From Lachnospiraceae bacterium (GTDB lineage: Bacteria > Bacillota > Clostridia > Lachnospirales > Lachnospiraceae): a DNA stretch of 36,710 nt. Position numbers and translations under genes: made by a program. Shown here in pieces: positions 27,118 through 35,827 of this stretch (the first letter of the stretch is position 1; each line of letters opens with the position of its first letter). A model generated the notes under the pieces. It was not told the origin of the DNA. It searched no databases and worked only from the letters and a program-made list of their open reading frames with translations. The stretch is taken from the NCBI GenBank assembly GCA_022510545.1, contig JAFLTG010000024.1:1-36710 (forward strand), in the 5' to 3' direction.

Positions 27118-27816
27118 ATGAGTGAACTGGTAGAAATCCGGGATATCTGTAAGGTATACAATCCCGGAGAAAATGAAGTAAGGGCTTTAGACCATGTCAG
27201 CCTGACCATTCATGAAAACGAATTTGTAGCAATCATAGGACAGTCCGGCTCAGGCAAATCCACATTGATGAATATGCTTGGCTGTCTGGATGTACCGACA
27301 AGCGGAAATTATTTTCTGCATGGTCAGGATGTTTCACATATGAGCGATAACGAATTATCGGATGTTCGTAATAAGGAAATAGGTTTTATATTTCAGGGAT
27401 TTAACCTTATTGCAGGGCTTACGGCCCTGGAAAACGTGGAACTGCCTTTGATTTATAGAGGAGTTGGTAAGCGGGAGCGGATGAGACTTGCAGATACCGC
27501 GCTTAATAAGGTGGGGCTGGAGAAGCGAAAAAGCCATAAACCTTCGGAAATGTCCGGTGGACAGCAGCAGCGTGTTGCGATTGCCAGGGCGATAGCTCAG
27601 GCACCGCCGATTATCCTTGCCGACGAGCCAACCGGAAATCTGGACTCTAATTCAAGCAGAGAGATTATGGATATACTTAAGACCCTTCATGAAGAGGGAA
27701 GAACTGTTATATTGATTACCCATGATAATGATATAGCAGCTAAGGCGAAGCGAATTATCAAGATTATGGACGGAAAAATCGTACAGGATTCGCAAAATAG
27801 CAACTTTGCAGACTAA
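27118..27816 (+). CDS. ABC transporter ATP-binding protein, MacB/LolD type
   Basis: Powers a tripartite-like exporter with the adaptor and permease encoded next. The 232-residue protein has Walker A GQSGSGKST (41-49), Q-loop IFQGFNL (91-97), signature MSGGQQQR (145-152), Walker B IILADE (165-170) and the switch histidine in ILITHDND. The GEN-ALDHVSL start and the Q-rich signature are typical of the MacB/LolD/SalX group. GGAAGG precedes the ATG. The adaptor gene starts about 45 bases downstream. Likely substrates are antimicrobial peptides, macrolide-like compounds or envelope components; the sequence does not tell which. Confidence 0.95.
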   Translation: MSELVEIRDICKVYNPGENEVRALDHVSLTIHENEFVAIIGQSGSGKSTLMNMLGCLDVPTSGNYFLHGQDVSHMSDNELSDVRNKEIGFIFQGFNLIAGLTALENVELPLIYRGVGKRERMRLADTALNKVGLEKRKSHKPSEMSGGQQQRVAIARAIAQAPPIILADEPTGNLDSNSSREIMDILKTLHEEGRTVILITHDNDIAAKAKRIIKIMDGKIVQDSQNSNFAD

Positions 27817-27861
27817 ATAGAAGATAAAATATCAGATTAAAAGAAAGGTATGGTTACTAAA

Positions 27862-29325
27862 ATGGAAAAAACACCCATGGATAAGGCAAAAAAGAAAAAA
27901 ATCATTAAACGATGCGTTTTGGGAGGGATAGCAGCTGTCATAGTTCTGTTTATGGTAGTTAATTCAATAGCAGCAAAGAATATGGGAGCGATCGTATATA
28001 CTTCTGAAGTAACCAGACAGGACGTAGAGCAGGTACTTAGTACAAGCGGCACAGTGCAGACACTTGAAAGCAAGACCTACTTTTCGCAGGTTGAATCGGA
28101 GATTGGTCATATAGAGGTGGCTCTCGGAGATAGTGTGAAAAAGGGTGATGTTCTTTTTACATACGATGAAAAGGCAATTGCAGATGAAAAACAGCTGGCT
28201 CAGCTTAAAATTCAGTCCAGTGAAGGCGAATATAAAAGTTCCATAAGCAAAAATAACAAGTACATAGGCGAATTAAATGAAGCAAATATAAATCTGGAAG
28301 TACTCCGTCAGCAGATTGAAGATAGCGAAAATTATGTAAACCAATTAAAGAAAAAGATTGCCGACAAACAAAGCTCTATAGCATATGAGGGCACATTGCT
28401 TCAGATATCACTTATGGAGTGGGCGGAAAAAGTGGAAGACGAAAAGCTTAAACCTGATAATAAGGAAAGTGCGGAGTATGCTGAGGAAGTATATATGGAA
28501 TTACAGAAACAGATTCAGTACAATTCATATGAACAGCAGCATAACAAGGACATTGAGGCGTGGCAGGATGAAGTGAACAAATATCAGGATATGATTGCCG
28601 ATTACAAAGCCTATGAGGCCGAAATGAAATCCCAGAAAAGCACCTCAGAGAGTGCCGCATTAGACAGTGGCAGTAAGGAACAATTAGAAGCCAACAGGCA
28701 GATGGACAGCATAAATTCCAATGAAACCCTGGCTGCGATTCAAGCTGTGGAAAACGGTGTTGTAGCTGAATTTGACGGTGTAATTACGGAAATCTCCTTA
28801 GTTGAAGGTGCTTCACTGGCAAAAGGCACACAGATGTTGACACTTTCCAGTACCGAAAATGTCAAAGTCGGGATTTCCGTTTCCAAATATGATCTGGAAA
28901 AGATAGCCGTAGGTCAGGAATCGGAAGTCACTATTGCAGGAAATACATACAAAGGCAGAGTGGATAAAATAAACGGAATGGCGACTACAAATGCAAGCGG
29001 TGCGGCCGTAGTGGGGGCAGATATCAAAATTGAAAACCCCGATTCCAATATTTTCCTTGGAGTAGAGGCAAAGGTATCGGTTAATACAGCCTCGTCCAGT
29101 CAGGCACTTGTTGTACCTGTTGAAGTAATTAACAGCGATAAAGACGGTGACTTTGTATATACTGTTGAAAATGGGGTATTGACGAAAAAGCGTATAGTTG
29201 CTGGCATTTCTTCGGAAAGTTATTGTGAGATTCTCGAAGGCTTGAGTGAAGGAGAGCAGGTTGTAAACAATGTTAGTGTGGATATGGAAGAAGGTATGGC
29301 GGTTACGGCGCTTCCTCAGAGCTGA
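27862..29325 (+). CDS. Membrane-anchored adaptor (MacA/HlyD-type, RND-like periplasmic adaptor family)
   Basis: The extracytoplasmic adaptor of the exporter. After a lysine-rich start there is one membrane anchor (about residues 18-38), a first half of the beta/lipoyl part (SGTVQTLESKTYFSQVESEIGHIEVALGDSVKKGDVLFTYD), a long coiled-coil hairpin (about 110-275, rich in Glu, Lys, Gln and Asn), the returning lipoyl half (GVVAEFDGVITEISLVEGASL) and beta-barrel and membrane-proximal domains. Total 487 residues. In Firmicutes, with no outer membrane, such adaptors act beside the permease. Start choice is uncertain: GAAAGG ends at 27848, one base before ATG 27850 and 13 before ATG 27862; I prefer 27862. 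Confidence 0.9.
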   Translation: MEKTPMDKAKKKKIIKRCVLGGIAAVIVLFMVVNSIAAKNMGAIVYTSEVTRQDVEQVLSTSGTVQTLESKTYFSQVESEIGHIEVALGDSVKKGDVLFTYDEKAIADEKQLAQLKIQSSEGEYKSSISKNNKYIGELNEANINLEVLRQQIEDSENYVNQLKKKIADKQSSIAYEGTLLQISLMEWAEKVEDEKLKPDNKESAEYAEEVYMELQKQIQYNSYEQQHNKDIEAWQDEVNKYQDMIADYKAYEAEMKSQKSTSESAALDSGSKEQLEANRQMDSINSNETLAAIQAVENGVVAEFDGVITEISLVEGASLAKGTQMLTLSSTENVKVGISVSKYDLEKIAVGQESEVTIAGNTYKGRVDKINGMATTNASGAAVVGADIKIENPDSNIFLGVEAKVSVNTASSSQALVVPVEVINSDKDGDFVYTVENGVLTKKRIVAGISSESYCEILEGLSEGEQVVNNVSVDMEEGMAVTALPQS

Positions 29326-29340
29326 TAAAGGAGTAAATCA

Positions 29341-30561
29341 ATGGCACAGATATTTGAATATATTAAGATTGCCCTTATGAATATCAAAAGCAATAAAGGC
29401 CGTTCCATTCTGACTATGCTGGGTATTATTATAGGTATTTCGTCAGTTATTATGATAATGGCAATCGGAAACGGAGTAAAGGGTCAGATTAATGATGAAT
29501 TGGAAAGCATAGGCAGCGGTCTTATTGAGTTGTATCTGGATACTACACTGGATACTACAACCATAAGGTTTGCAGATGAAGACTTTGACCTCATTATGGA
29601 AAAAGTAGACCATGTTAAAGCGGCTACTCCGATTTTAGGCGGCTGGGGAACGGCACTGGGAGCGAAGGGAAATTTTGAAGCCAGAGTTATGGCCGGAAAT
29701 GAAGGACTGGAATATTATTCCGGTAATGGCGGTCCTATTATTAAAGGGAGATATTTTACAAAGTCCGATGCAGACAGTGCTAACCGCGTCTGTGTCATTA
29801 CGGAAAGCAGCGCGGTAAGCTTATTTGGTACAACTGACGTAGCGGGGTTAAGTTTTGAGCTTACTTTGTATGGAATTTCGCAGGAAATGACCATAGTGGG
29901 TATTCGTGAAGATAGTGCGGCGAGTTTGATTAATGGCGGCACAAGCCGGTATATATACATTGAACTTCCGATATCGGTAATGGGAAATGACTATTATTAT
30001 TATATTGAAGAATTTGACGATATGGCTATTTTTGCCGAAGCGACGGAATATTGTACGGAAGTAGCAGGGAACGCAGTCAGATTACTGGAGAATAAATATG
30101 ATGCAAGGGGAGAAGGGCAGATTATAGTACAAAATATGTCTGATGTGTCTGATGAATTTAACAGCATCTTAAGTATCGTTACACTGTTTATCTCTTTTGT
30201 TGCGGCTATTTCGTTACTTGTTGGCGGTATCGGGGTTATGAATATAATGCTGGTGTCCGTAACCGAACGTACAAGAGAAATCGGAATCCGTAAGGCATTG
30301 GGAGCAAGGACCGGTTCTATCCTGCTTCAGTTTCTGGCGGAAGCCGGAATCATTACCATGCTTGGTGGGCTTATAGGTATCGGACTTGGCATTTTAGGCG
30401 GAAATCTGGTATGCTCTGTTGTCGGTGTTACTGCCAAAACGCAGCTTTCCACTATTATCGGTGCGACGCTTTTCTCATCGGCAGTCGGTATTTTCTTCGG
30501 AATATATCCGGCTAAAAAGGCTGCAAAATTAAGCCCTATTGAGGCACTTAGGCACGAATAA
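29341..30561 (+). CDS. ABC transporter permease, MacB/FtsX type
   Basis: The membrane subunit of the same exporter. The 406-residue protein starts with a first transmembrane segment (ILTMLGIIIGISSVIMIMAIGNG), a large extracytoplasmic domain (about 45-270, MacB-PCD type) and three C-terminal segments of the FtsX domain with the conserved VTERTREIGIRKALGARTGSI loop. Topology and size match MacB permeases that use mechanotransmission rather than a pore. AAAGGAG lies just before the ATG and the gap to the adaptor gene is 15 bases, so the three genes are one operon. A new promoter begins 24 bases after the stop codon. Confidence 0.95.
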   Translation: MAQIFEYIKIALMNIKSNKGRSILTMLGIIIGISSVIMIMAIGNGVKGQINDELESIGSGLIELYLDTTLDTTTIRFADEDFDLIMEKVDHVKAATPILGGWGTALGAKGNFEARVMAGNEGLEYYSGNGGPIIKGRYFTKSDADSANRVCVITESSAVSLFGTTDVAGLSFELTLYGISQEMTIVGIREDSAASLINGGTSRYIYIELPISVMGNDYYYYIEEFDDMAIFAEATEYCTEVAGNAVRLLENKYDARGEGQIIVQNMSDVSDEFNSILSIVTLFISFVAAISLLVGGIGVMNIMLVSVTERTREIGIRKALGARTGSILLQFLAEAGIITMLGGLIGIGLGILGGNLVCSVVGVTAKTQLSTIIGATLFSSAVGIFFGIYPAKKAAKLSPIEALRHE

Positions 30562-30584
30562 GGCTAAGGTAAATCAGATTATCC

Positions 30585-30612
30585 TTGAACTTTATTCTAT
30601 TTGAAGTATAAT
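30585..30612 (+). promoter_or_regulatory. Promoter of the YcxB-like/tsaE cluster
   Basis: TTGAAC (30585-30590), 16-bp spacer, perfect TATAAT (30607-30612), about 84 bases before the YcxB-like gene. Confidence 0.65.
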
Positions 30613-30637
30613 AATTATATAAAAAGACTTAAAGATA

Positions 30638-30664
30638 AAGCACCTGCAGCGTAGGTGCTTTTAA
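30638..30664 (+). terminator. Hairpin with short T-run, terminator or leader hairpin
   Basis: Perfect 8-bp stem AAGCACCT (30638-30645) with AGGTGCTT (30653-30660), seven-base loop, then TT and A residues. It lies downstream of the TATAAT at 30607, so besides ending the ABC operon it would be in the leader of the new transcript; the T-run is only four long, so read-through is likely. Confidence 0.5.
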
Positions 30665-30695
30665 AAAAGTCAACTTTAAGAAAGGCGGGACTGAT

Positions 30696-31175
30696 ATGGA
30701 GGTTGAATTTGATGTACAGATGAATTCGAGCGTATTGTATGATTATATGCTGCATCATACCTTCAGCAGCTTTGCGGGAATTCTTGGTTCGGTCGTAGGG
30801 GCTTTGTTTCTGGTGGTTGCCTATATGGACAGGCAGGTTATTTTTTTGATTGCGGGAGTTGTTATTCTGGCATATCAGCCCTGGAGTCTTTTTTTGAAAT
30901 CCCAACAGCAGATGTTAAATAACCCTGCATTTAAGAAACCGTTGCACTATAAGTTGACGGAAGAGGGAATTGAAGTATCACAGGATGATGAGGTTCAGAA
31001 CCAAAAATGGGGAGATATGTATAAGGCTGTCTCCACATCAAACAGCATTATTGTGTATACCTCACGGATTAATGCCTGCATTTTTCCCAAGAAGGATATG
31101 GGTGAGAATAAATATAAAGTAATTGAGATGATTTCTACACATATGCCGGCGAATAAAGTTAAAATCAGAAGTTAA
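30696..31175 (+). CDS. YcxB-like membrane protein
   Basis: A 159-residue protein with two adjacent hydrophobic segments (about 26-62, AGILGSVVGALFLVVAYM and VIFLIAGVVILAYQPW) and a C-terminal soluble domain beginning HYKLTEEGIEVSQDDE. The order, short N-terminal strand, two membrane segments and a PH-like C-terminal domain with TEEGI and a buried W in QKWGDMYKAV, resembles the YcxB-like family, whose function is unknown. AAGAAAGGCGG lies ahead of the ATG. It is followed after 41 bases by tsaE on the same strand and probably shares its transcript. No link to t6A synthesis is known to me. Confidence 0.78.
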   Translation: MEVEFDVQMNSSVLYDYMLHHTFSSFAGILGSVVGALFLVVAYMDRQVIFLIAGVVILAYQPWSLFLKSQQQMLNNPAFKKPLHYKLTEEGIEVSQDDEVQNQKWGDMYKAVSTSNSIIVYTSRINACIFPKKDMGENKYKVIEMISTHMPANKVKIRS

Positions 31176-31216
31176 CAAACTTGCGGGTTATAGGAAAAAT
31201 GGGGTTGGAGTTGATT

Positions 31217-31657
31217 ATGGAATATTGTGTAGAGACACACAGTGCTGAGGAAACATTTGAGTTTGGTAAAAAGCTGGGAGAAGAGGCTCATAAAGGAAGC
31301 GTATTCGCCCTTGTCGGGGATTTAGGTGTAGGGAAAACCGTTTTTTCACAGGGACTGGCAAAAGGACTTGGGATTGCGGAAGCGGTCAATAGTCCGACTT
31401 TTACTATTTTGCAGATATATGATGAGGGGCGTCTGCCTTTTTATCATTTTGATGTATACAGAATCGGAGACATAGCGGAAATGGATGAAATCGGCTATGA
31501 AGACTGCTTTTACGGGGATGGCGTCTGCCTGATAGAATGGGCGGGTATAATAGAAGAAATCCTTCCTGAAGAATATACACGGATTACCATACAAAAAGAT
31601 ACGGAAAAAGGTTTTGATTACAGGAAAATAATAGTGGAAGATATCATGAGGGATTAA
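31217..31657 (+). CDS. tsaE: tRNA t6A synthesis ATPase TsaE
   Basis: The ATPase that resets the TsaB-TsaD complex during synthesis of N6-threonylcarbamoyladenosine at tRNA position 37. The 146-residue protein carries Walker A GDLGVGKT (34-41), VNSPTFTILQIY and HFDVYRI, then LIEWA, all typical of the family. ATG 31217 is chosen because TTGGAG lies six bases upstream; the open frame reaches back to TTG 31181 without a ribosome binding site. Its stop codon is one base from the tsaB-rimI start, so the two are translationally linked, and tsaD lies 3 kb downstream on the same strand. Confidence 0.95.
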   Translation: MEYCVETHSAEETFEFGKKLGEEAHKGSVFALVGDLGVGKTVFSQGLAKGLGIAEAVNSPTFTILQIYDEGRLPFYHFDVYRIGDIAEMDEIGYEDCFYGDGVCLIEWAGIIEEILPEEYTRITIQKDTEKGFDYRKIIVEDIMRD

Positions 31658-31658
31658 G

Positions 31659-32786
31659 GTGAAACTTATAGCAGTGGACAGTTCGGGACTGGTTGCTTCG
31701 GTTGCCGTAATAGAAGACGATATACTTGTTGCCGAATATACTATTCAATATAAAAAGACACATTCGCAGACTCTTTTGCCTATGCTTGATGAAATCCGCA
31801 ATATGATAGAGCTGGATTTTAATGAGGTGGATGGAATTGCGGTAGCGGCAGGACCCGGATCTTTTACCGGGCTCCGTATCGGTTCGGCCACTGCCAAGGG
31901 CCTTGCTTTTGCTATGGGCAAACCTATAGTGCCGGTGCCGACGGTGGATGGTCTGGCTTATAATTTATACGGAACGGACAAAATTGTCTGTCCTATAATG
32001 GATGCAAGAAGAAGTCAGGTCTATACAGGGATTTATGAGTTTGTATTGGAAGGTGATATTTACAGTCTTCATATTATAAGAGAACAATGTGCCGTAGCGT
32101 TTGCCGAAATTGCCGATTCTTTGAATGAACTGGGCAGAGAAGTGATTTTCTTAGGCGACGGAGTCCCGGTTTTTCGGGAGGAAATGAAATCATTGATGAA
32201 AGTGCCTTATACATTTGTGCCCGCACATATGAACAGGCAGCGTGCGGCAAGCATAGGGGTACTGGGGAGCATATATTTTGCACAGGGCAGGATACAGAGC
32301 GGCGAAGAACATTCGCCGGAGTATCTGAGGCTTTCACAGGCGGAGAGAGAACGGGTGCGTATAAGACCTATGGAACGCGCTGATGTGGAGAGAATCAGCC
32401 AGCTTGAAGAAGAGACTTTTTCTATGCCCTGGTCTAGCGATTCTTTCCTGGAAATGCTTGAAAATACCAATGCCAGATATTATGTTGCGGAACGTGACGG
32501 TCATGTGCTTGGTGCCTGCGGTGTACTTATGGCAGCAGGAGAGGGAAATATTAGCAACGTAGTTGTAGATGAAAAAGAAAGAAATAGAGGAATTGGATTT
32601 AAACTGCTGCAATATCTTATAGAGGATGGTTTGAAAAACGGCTTAACCGCTTTTACATTGGAAGTGCGTGTAAGTAATGCAGCCGCGATTCATCTTTATA
32701 AAAAATTGGGATTTTTTTCCGAGGGAATTCGTCCCAATTTCTATGAAAAACCAAACGAAGATGCTATGATTATGTGGAAGAGATAA
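31659..32786 (+). CDS. TsaB-RimI fusion protein
   Basis: Two enzymes in one 375-residue chain. Residues 1-230 are TsaB, the scaffold partner of TsaD in t6A synthesis: IAVDSSGLVASVAV, HSQTLLPMLDEI and AAGPGSFTGLRIG. Residues 233-375 are a GNAT acetyltransferase of the RimI type, which acetylates the N-terminal alanine of a ribosomal protein: IRPMERADVERISQLEEETF, FSMPWSSDSF, the acetyl-CoA loop at RNRGIG (308-313) and VRVSNAAAIHLYKKLGF. The two genes are neighbours in many bacteria; here no stop separates them, and the linker is only a few residues. The start is GTG with GAGGG six bases upstream. No frameshift is visible. Confidence 0.95.
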   Translation: MKLIAVDSSGLVASVAVIEDDILVAEYTIQYKKTHSQTLLPMLDEIRNMIELDFNEVDGIAVAAGPGSFTGLRIGSATAKGLAFAMGKPIVPVPTVDGLAYNLYGTDKIVCPIMDARRSQVYTGIYEFVLEGDIYSLHIIREQCAVAFAEIADSLNELGREVIFLGDGVPVFREEMKSLMKVPYTFVPAHMNRQRAASIGVLGSIYFAQGRIQSGEEHSPEYLRLSQAERERVRIRPMERADVERISQLEEETFSMPWSSDSFLEMLENTNARYYVAERDGHVLGACGVLMAAGEGNISNVVVDEKERNRGIGFKLLQYLIEDGLKNGLTAFTLEVRVSNAAAIHLYKKLGFFSEGIRPNFYEKPNEDAMIMWKR

Positions 32787-32802
32787 AAATCGTCGATATC
32801 CT

Positions 32803-32851
32803 GCGAATTTGGGCGAAGCACAAATTTGCCTGTGAAAATTTATTTTCACAG
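32803..32851. repeat. Two back-to-back hairpins in the gap after tsaB-rimI
   Basis: First hairpin: GCGAATTTG (32803-32811) with CAAATTTGC (32821-32829), one GC/A mismatch. Second, starting the next base: CTGTGAAAA (32830-32838) with TTTTCACAG (32843-32851). Neither has a T-run on the plus strand, so they are not standard terminators. The 186-base gap also contains an extended -10 (TGTTATAAT, 32882-32890) and a third hairpin at 32926-32951. Confidence 0.55.
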
Positions 32852-32881
32852 TAATTACCACTATTTTTGCATACTTAGTAT

Positions 32882-32890
32882 TGTTATAAT
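32882..32890 (+). promoter_or_regulatory. Candidate extended -10 promoter for the Cys-rich small gene
   Basis: TG-T-TATAAT: TG at 32882-32883 and TATAAT at 32885-32890, an extended -10 element; the -35 region at 17 bp is not convincing. It precedes the hairpin at 32926 and the gene at 32973. Confidence 0.45.
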
Positions 32891-32925
32891 TGATATGTAC
32901 ACAAGATGTCGTTTGTAACTACAGG

Positions 32926-32951
32926 TGCCTGCTTCTATAAACTTGCAGGCA
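32926..32951 (+). other. Leader hairpin before the Cys-rich small gene
   Basis: TGCCTGC (32926-32932) pairs with GCAGGCA (32945-32951), 12-base loop, ending 12 bases before the GGGGGA ribosome binding site. Possible translational control element; no known RNA family recognised. Confidence 0.4.
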
Positions 32952-32972
32952 TAGCAAGAATGGGGGATTAAG

Positions 32973-33221
32973 ATGAGAGTATATGATAGTAAAATAGAAA
33001 CAGGGCTTGTATCAGTAAGCTGTAACTGCTGTGAAAAGGAATTGCTGGTAGAAAATGGAATTTTAAAAGAAGAGTGTATACACATTGTTCATGATTTTGG
33101 TTTTTTCGGTCATAGGGACGGAGAGACTCACAGCTTTGATTTATGTGAGGACTGTTATACTCAGATTGTTTCCAGATTTCGTATTCCGGTAGAAATGCAG
33201 GAGCGAAAAGAATTACTGTAA
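32973..33221 (+). CDS. Small cysteine-motif protein, 82 aa
   Basis: A soluble 82-residue protein with two cysteine pairs that could bind zinc: CNCC near the start (C17, C19, C20) and LCEDCYTQIV near residue 58. Between them are HIVHDFGFFGHRDGETHSFDLCEDC with several histidines. The pattern, a paired-Cys start and a CxxC in an amphipathic C-terminal helix, is that of a small zinc-ribbon-like protein; I remember similar conserved unknowns in Clostridia but no function. GGGGGA lies before the ATG and rnz starts 23 bases after its stop codon, so it may be cotranscribed with rnz. Confidence 0.8.
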   Translation: MRVYDSKIETGLVSVSCNCCEKELLVENGILKEECIHIVHDFGFFGHRDGETHSFDLCEDCYTQIVSRFRIPVEMQERKELL

Positions 33222-33244
33222 CCTGTAGTCGGACAGGAGTGTGC

Positions 33245-34153
33245 ATGTTAGATATTTGTTTGCTTGGAACGGGAGGTATGATGCCGCTGCCATACAGATG
33301 GCTGACCTCCCTAATGGCACGTTATAACGGAAAAAGTATATTAATAGATTGCGGAGAGGGTACCCAGATTGCCATGAAGAAAAAGGGCTGGAGCCCTAAA
33401 CCGATTGATATCATCTGCTTTACCCATTTTCACGCAGACCATATCAGTGGACTCCCCGGAATGCTTTTGACAATGGGGAATGCGGAACGAACTGAGCCGT
33501 TGCTTTTAATAGGTCCAAGGGGCCTTGAAAAGGTGGTATCATCCCTTAGGATAATCGCACCCGAACTGCCTTTTTCTATTGAGTGTCTGGAATTGACTCA
33601 GGATGAGCAGACATTAAATTTTGACGGCTTTAGGATAGAAGCATTTAAAGTTAATCACAATGTTATTTGTTACGGATATAATATTGTAGTAGACAGAATC
33701 GGCAAATTTGATGTAGAAAAGGCACAGGAACTTGGGATTGACAGGAAATACTGGAACCGCTTGCAGAAGGGTGAAATTATCGAAACCGGGGAGAGGATTC
33801 TCAGACCCGAGATGGTACTGGGCCCACCCAGAAAGGGTATAAAACTTACTTACTGTACGGATACAAGACCAACTGACACTATTGTCAGAAATGCAGAAGG
33901 TGCAGATTTATTTATATGTGAAGGAATGTACGGTGAACCCGACAAAAAGGATAAGGCAAGAGAATATAAACACATGACCTTTTATGAAGCGGCAGAGATG
34001 GCAAGGCAGGCCAATGTTAAGGAGCTTTGGCTGACACACTACAGTCCGTCTTTGGTGAAACCGGAGGATTTTATGCCTGAAGTCAGGAAAATTTTCCCAA
34101 ATGCTATTGCAGGAAAGGACGGAAAGAGTGTAGACTTATTATATAGTAACTAA
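33245..34153 (+). CDS. rnz: Ribonuclease Z
   Basis: The metallo-beta-lactamase-fold endonuclease that trims tRNA 3' ends. The 302-residue protein has the N-terminal LLGTGGMMPLPYRW, DCGEGTQIAM, the metal site HFHADH (61-66) with HISGLPGML, a likely flexible arm (about 155-185), the CTDTRP motif and the late GMYGE and LTHYSPS metal-binding stretches. The length is normal for bacterial RNase Z. ATG 33245 is chosen because AGGAG ends six bases upstream; GTG 33239 lies within that ribosome binding site. Many tRNA genes that lack an encoded CCA need this enzyme. Confidence 0.95.
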   Translation: MLDICLLGTGGMMPLPYRWLTSLMARYNGKSILIDCGEGTQIAMKKKGWSPKPIDIICFTHFHADHISGLPGMLLTMGNAERTEPLLLIGPRGLEKVVSSLRIIAPELPFSIECLELTQDEQTLNFDGFRIEAFKVNHNVICYGYNIVVDRIGKFDVEKAQELGIDRKYWNRLQKGEIIETGERILRPEMVLGPPRKGIKLTYCTDTRPTDTIVRNAEGADLFICEGMYGEPDKKDKAREYKHMTFYEAAEMARQANVKELWLTHYSPSLVKPEDFMPEVRKIFPNAIAGKDGKSVDLLYSN

Positions 34154-34197
34154 GATAAAATCCTAATTCGCATACTTGGCGGGAAGGGAGGAATTCT

Positions 34198-34764
34198 ATG
34201 AAAAAATCCGGAATTATTAAAGTTGCAATTATAGGAATTATTCTTGCGGTGCTTGTTGTCGGATACTTTTATTATTTGTCAAATGTAGGAAAGGATGCCG
34301 AAGAGGAAGTTGTGGAGTCTACTGCGGTACAGATAGTACTTGTACGCGACCTTGAAAAGAATTATCCGCCTACTCCAAAAGAAGTTATAAAATACTTCAA
34401 TGAGATTTCCAAGTGTTTCTATAATGAAACATATACGGAAGATGAACTGAATTCTATGGCGATGAAAATTCAGGGAATTTATGATGATGAATTGATTGCC
34501 GTTAAGACCGAAGAACAGTATCTTAAGGATTTACGAAGTGATATTGCTGATTTTAAAAAACAGGATCGTACGATTTCGTCATATGAGTTATCTGCAAGTA
34601 CTGATGTAGAAGAATTTATGGAGAATGGCTATACCTGTGCGAGGTTATACTGCAATTATAATATAAGACAGGGGACACAGATGCTTACGAGCAGGGTTGT
34701 ATTTGTACTGCGCAAGGATGAGGATAATCATTGGAAAATTCTGGGCTGGGATTTGGATAATTAA
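34198..34764 (+). CDS. Membrane-anchored protein of unknown function, 188 aa
   Basis: One N-terminal membrane segment (about 6-27, [23 protein letters not shown]), preceded by two lysines, then an extracytoplasmic domain of about 155 residues. Notable stretches: [33 protein letters not shown], and a C-terminal beta-like part ending [22 protein letters not shown], reminiscent of NTF2-like or Cys-poor lipoprotein-like domains. I recognise it only as a conserved unknown of Clostridia. GGGAGG lies shortly before the ATG. It sits between rnz and tsaD on the same strand with 29 bases to tsaD, so it is likely in the same transcript. Confidence 0.82.
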   Translation: MKKSGIIKVAIIGIILAVLVVGYFYYLSNVGKDAEEEVVESTAVQIVLVRDLEKNYPPTPKEVIKYFNEISKCFYNETYTEDELNSMAMKIQGIYDDELIAVKTEEQYLKDLRSDIADFKKQDRTISSYELSASTDVEEFMENGYTCARLYCNYNIRQGTQMLTSRVVFVLRKDEDNHWKILGWDLDN

Positions 34765-34793
34765 CCTGGCCGGGGAAAGGACTAAACAGTAAT

Positions 34794-35822
34794 ATGGAAA
34801 AAGAAGATGTTATTATTTTGGCAATTGAGACTTCCTGTGATGAAACTGCGGCTGCGGTTGTAAGAAATGGCAGAGAGGTCTGTTCTAATATAATATCTTC
34901 GCAGATAGCGCTGCATACCGTATATGGCGGTGTTGTACCTGAAATCGCTTCACGGAAACATATTGAAAAAATCAATCAGGTTATTGAAGAGGCGTTAAAA
35001 TCAGCTGATGTAACCTTAAATGACATTTCGGCCATTGCAGTAACCTATGGACCGGGTCTGGTGGGTGCCCTTTTGGTAGGTGTTTCGACTGCTAAGGCTA
35101 TAAGTCTTGCTGCAGGACTCCCGCTTATAGGTGTTCATCATATAGAAGGGCATATAAGTGCCAATTATATAGAGAATAAAGATTTGGAGCCTCCTTTTAT
35201 CTGCCTTGTTGTATCGGGAGGACATTCACATCTGGTTGTTGTGAAAGATTACGGAGAATATGAAATTCTTGGGCGTACCAGAGATGATGCAGCCGGAGAG
35301 GCTTTTGATAAAGTTGCAAGGGCAATAGGGTTGGGCTATCCCGGAGGGCCTAAGATTGATAAGGTTTCCAAAGAGGGTAATCCTGATGCTATACATTTTC
35401 CTCGTGCCAAGGTAGTGGATTCGGTTTACGATTTCAGTTTCAGCGGTTTAAAATCGGCAGTTCTGAATTATTTGAATTCCTGTGAAATGAAAGGAACTCC
35501 GATTGTACAAGCTGATGTGGCAGCATCTTTTCAAAAAGCGGTTGTGGATGTTTTGGTGGAACATTCTATGAGTGCGGTACAAGAATACGGACTGAAAAGA
35601 TTTGCTATTGCCGGCGGTGTTGCTTCTAATTCATGTCTCAGGGAAGCTCTTGCCAGAGAGTGTAATGCAAGAGGAATAGAGTTTTTTTATCCTTCCCCAA
35701 TTCTTTGCACGGATAATGCAGCTATGATAGGAGTCGCAGGATATTATGAATACTGCAAAGGAGTACGACATGGTTTTGATTTGAATGCACATCCCAATTT
35801 GCGTCTTGGAGAAAGGGCATAA
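34794..35822 (+). CDS. tsaD: tRNA threonylcarbamoyltransferase TsaD
   Basis: The catalytic subunit that transfers the threonylcarbamoyl group to A37 of ANN-reading tRNAs, working with TsaB and TsaE encoded upstream in this window. The 342-residue protein shows [30 protein letters not shown], the metal-binding HxxxH (H116 and H120 in GVHHIEGH), [20 protein letters not shown] and the late CTDNAAMIG. Full length. The carbamoyl-AMP synthase gene (tsaC/ywlC) is not in the window. ispD begins five bases after its stop codon. Confidence 0.97.
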   Translation: MEKEDVIILAIETSCDETAAAVVRNGREVCSNIISSQIALHTVYGGVVPEIASRKHIEKINQVIEEALKSADVTLNDISAIAVTYGPGLVGALLVGVSTAKAISLAAGLPLIGVHHIEGHISANYIENKDLEPPFICLVVSGGHSHLVVVKDYGEYEILGRTRDDAAGEAFDKVARAIGLGYPGGPKIDKVSKEGNPDAIHFPRAKVVDSVYDFSFSGLKSAVLNYLNSCEMKGTPIVQADVAASFQKAVVDVLVEHSMSAVQEYGLKRFAIAGGVASNSCLREALARECNARGIEFFYPSPILCTDNAAMIGVAGYYEYCKGVRHGFDLNAHPNLRLGERA

Positions 35823-35827
35823 ATATT

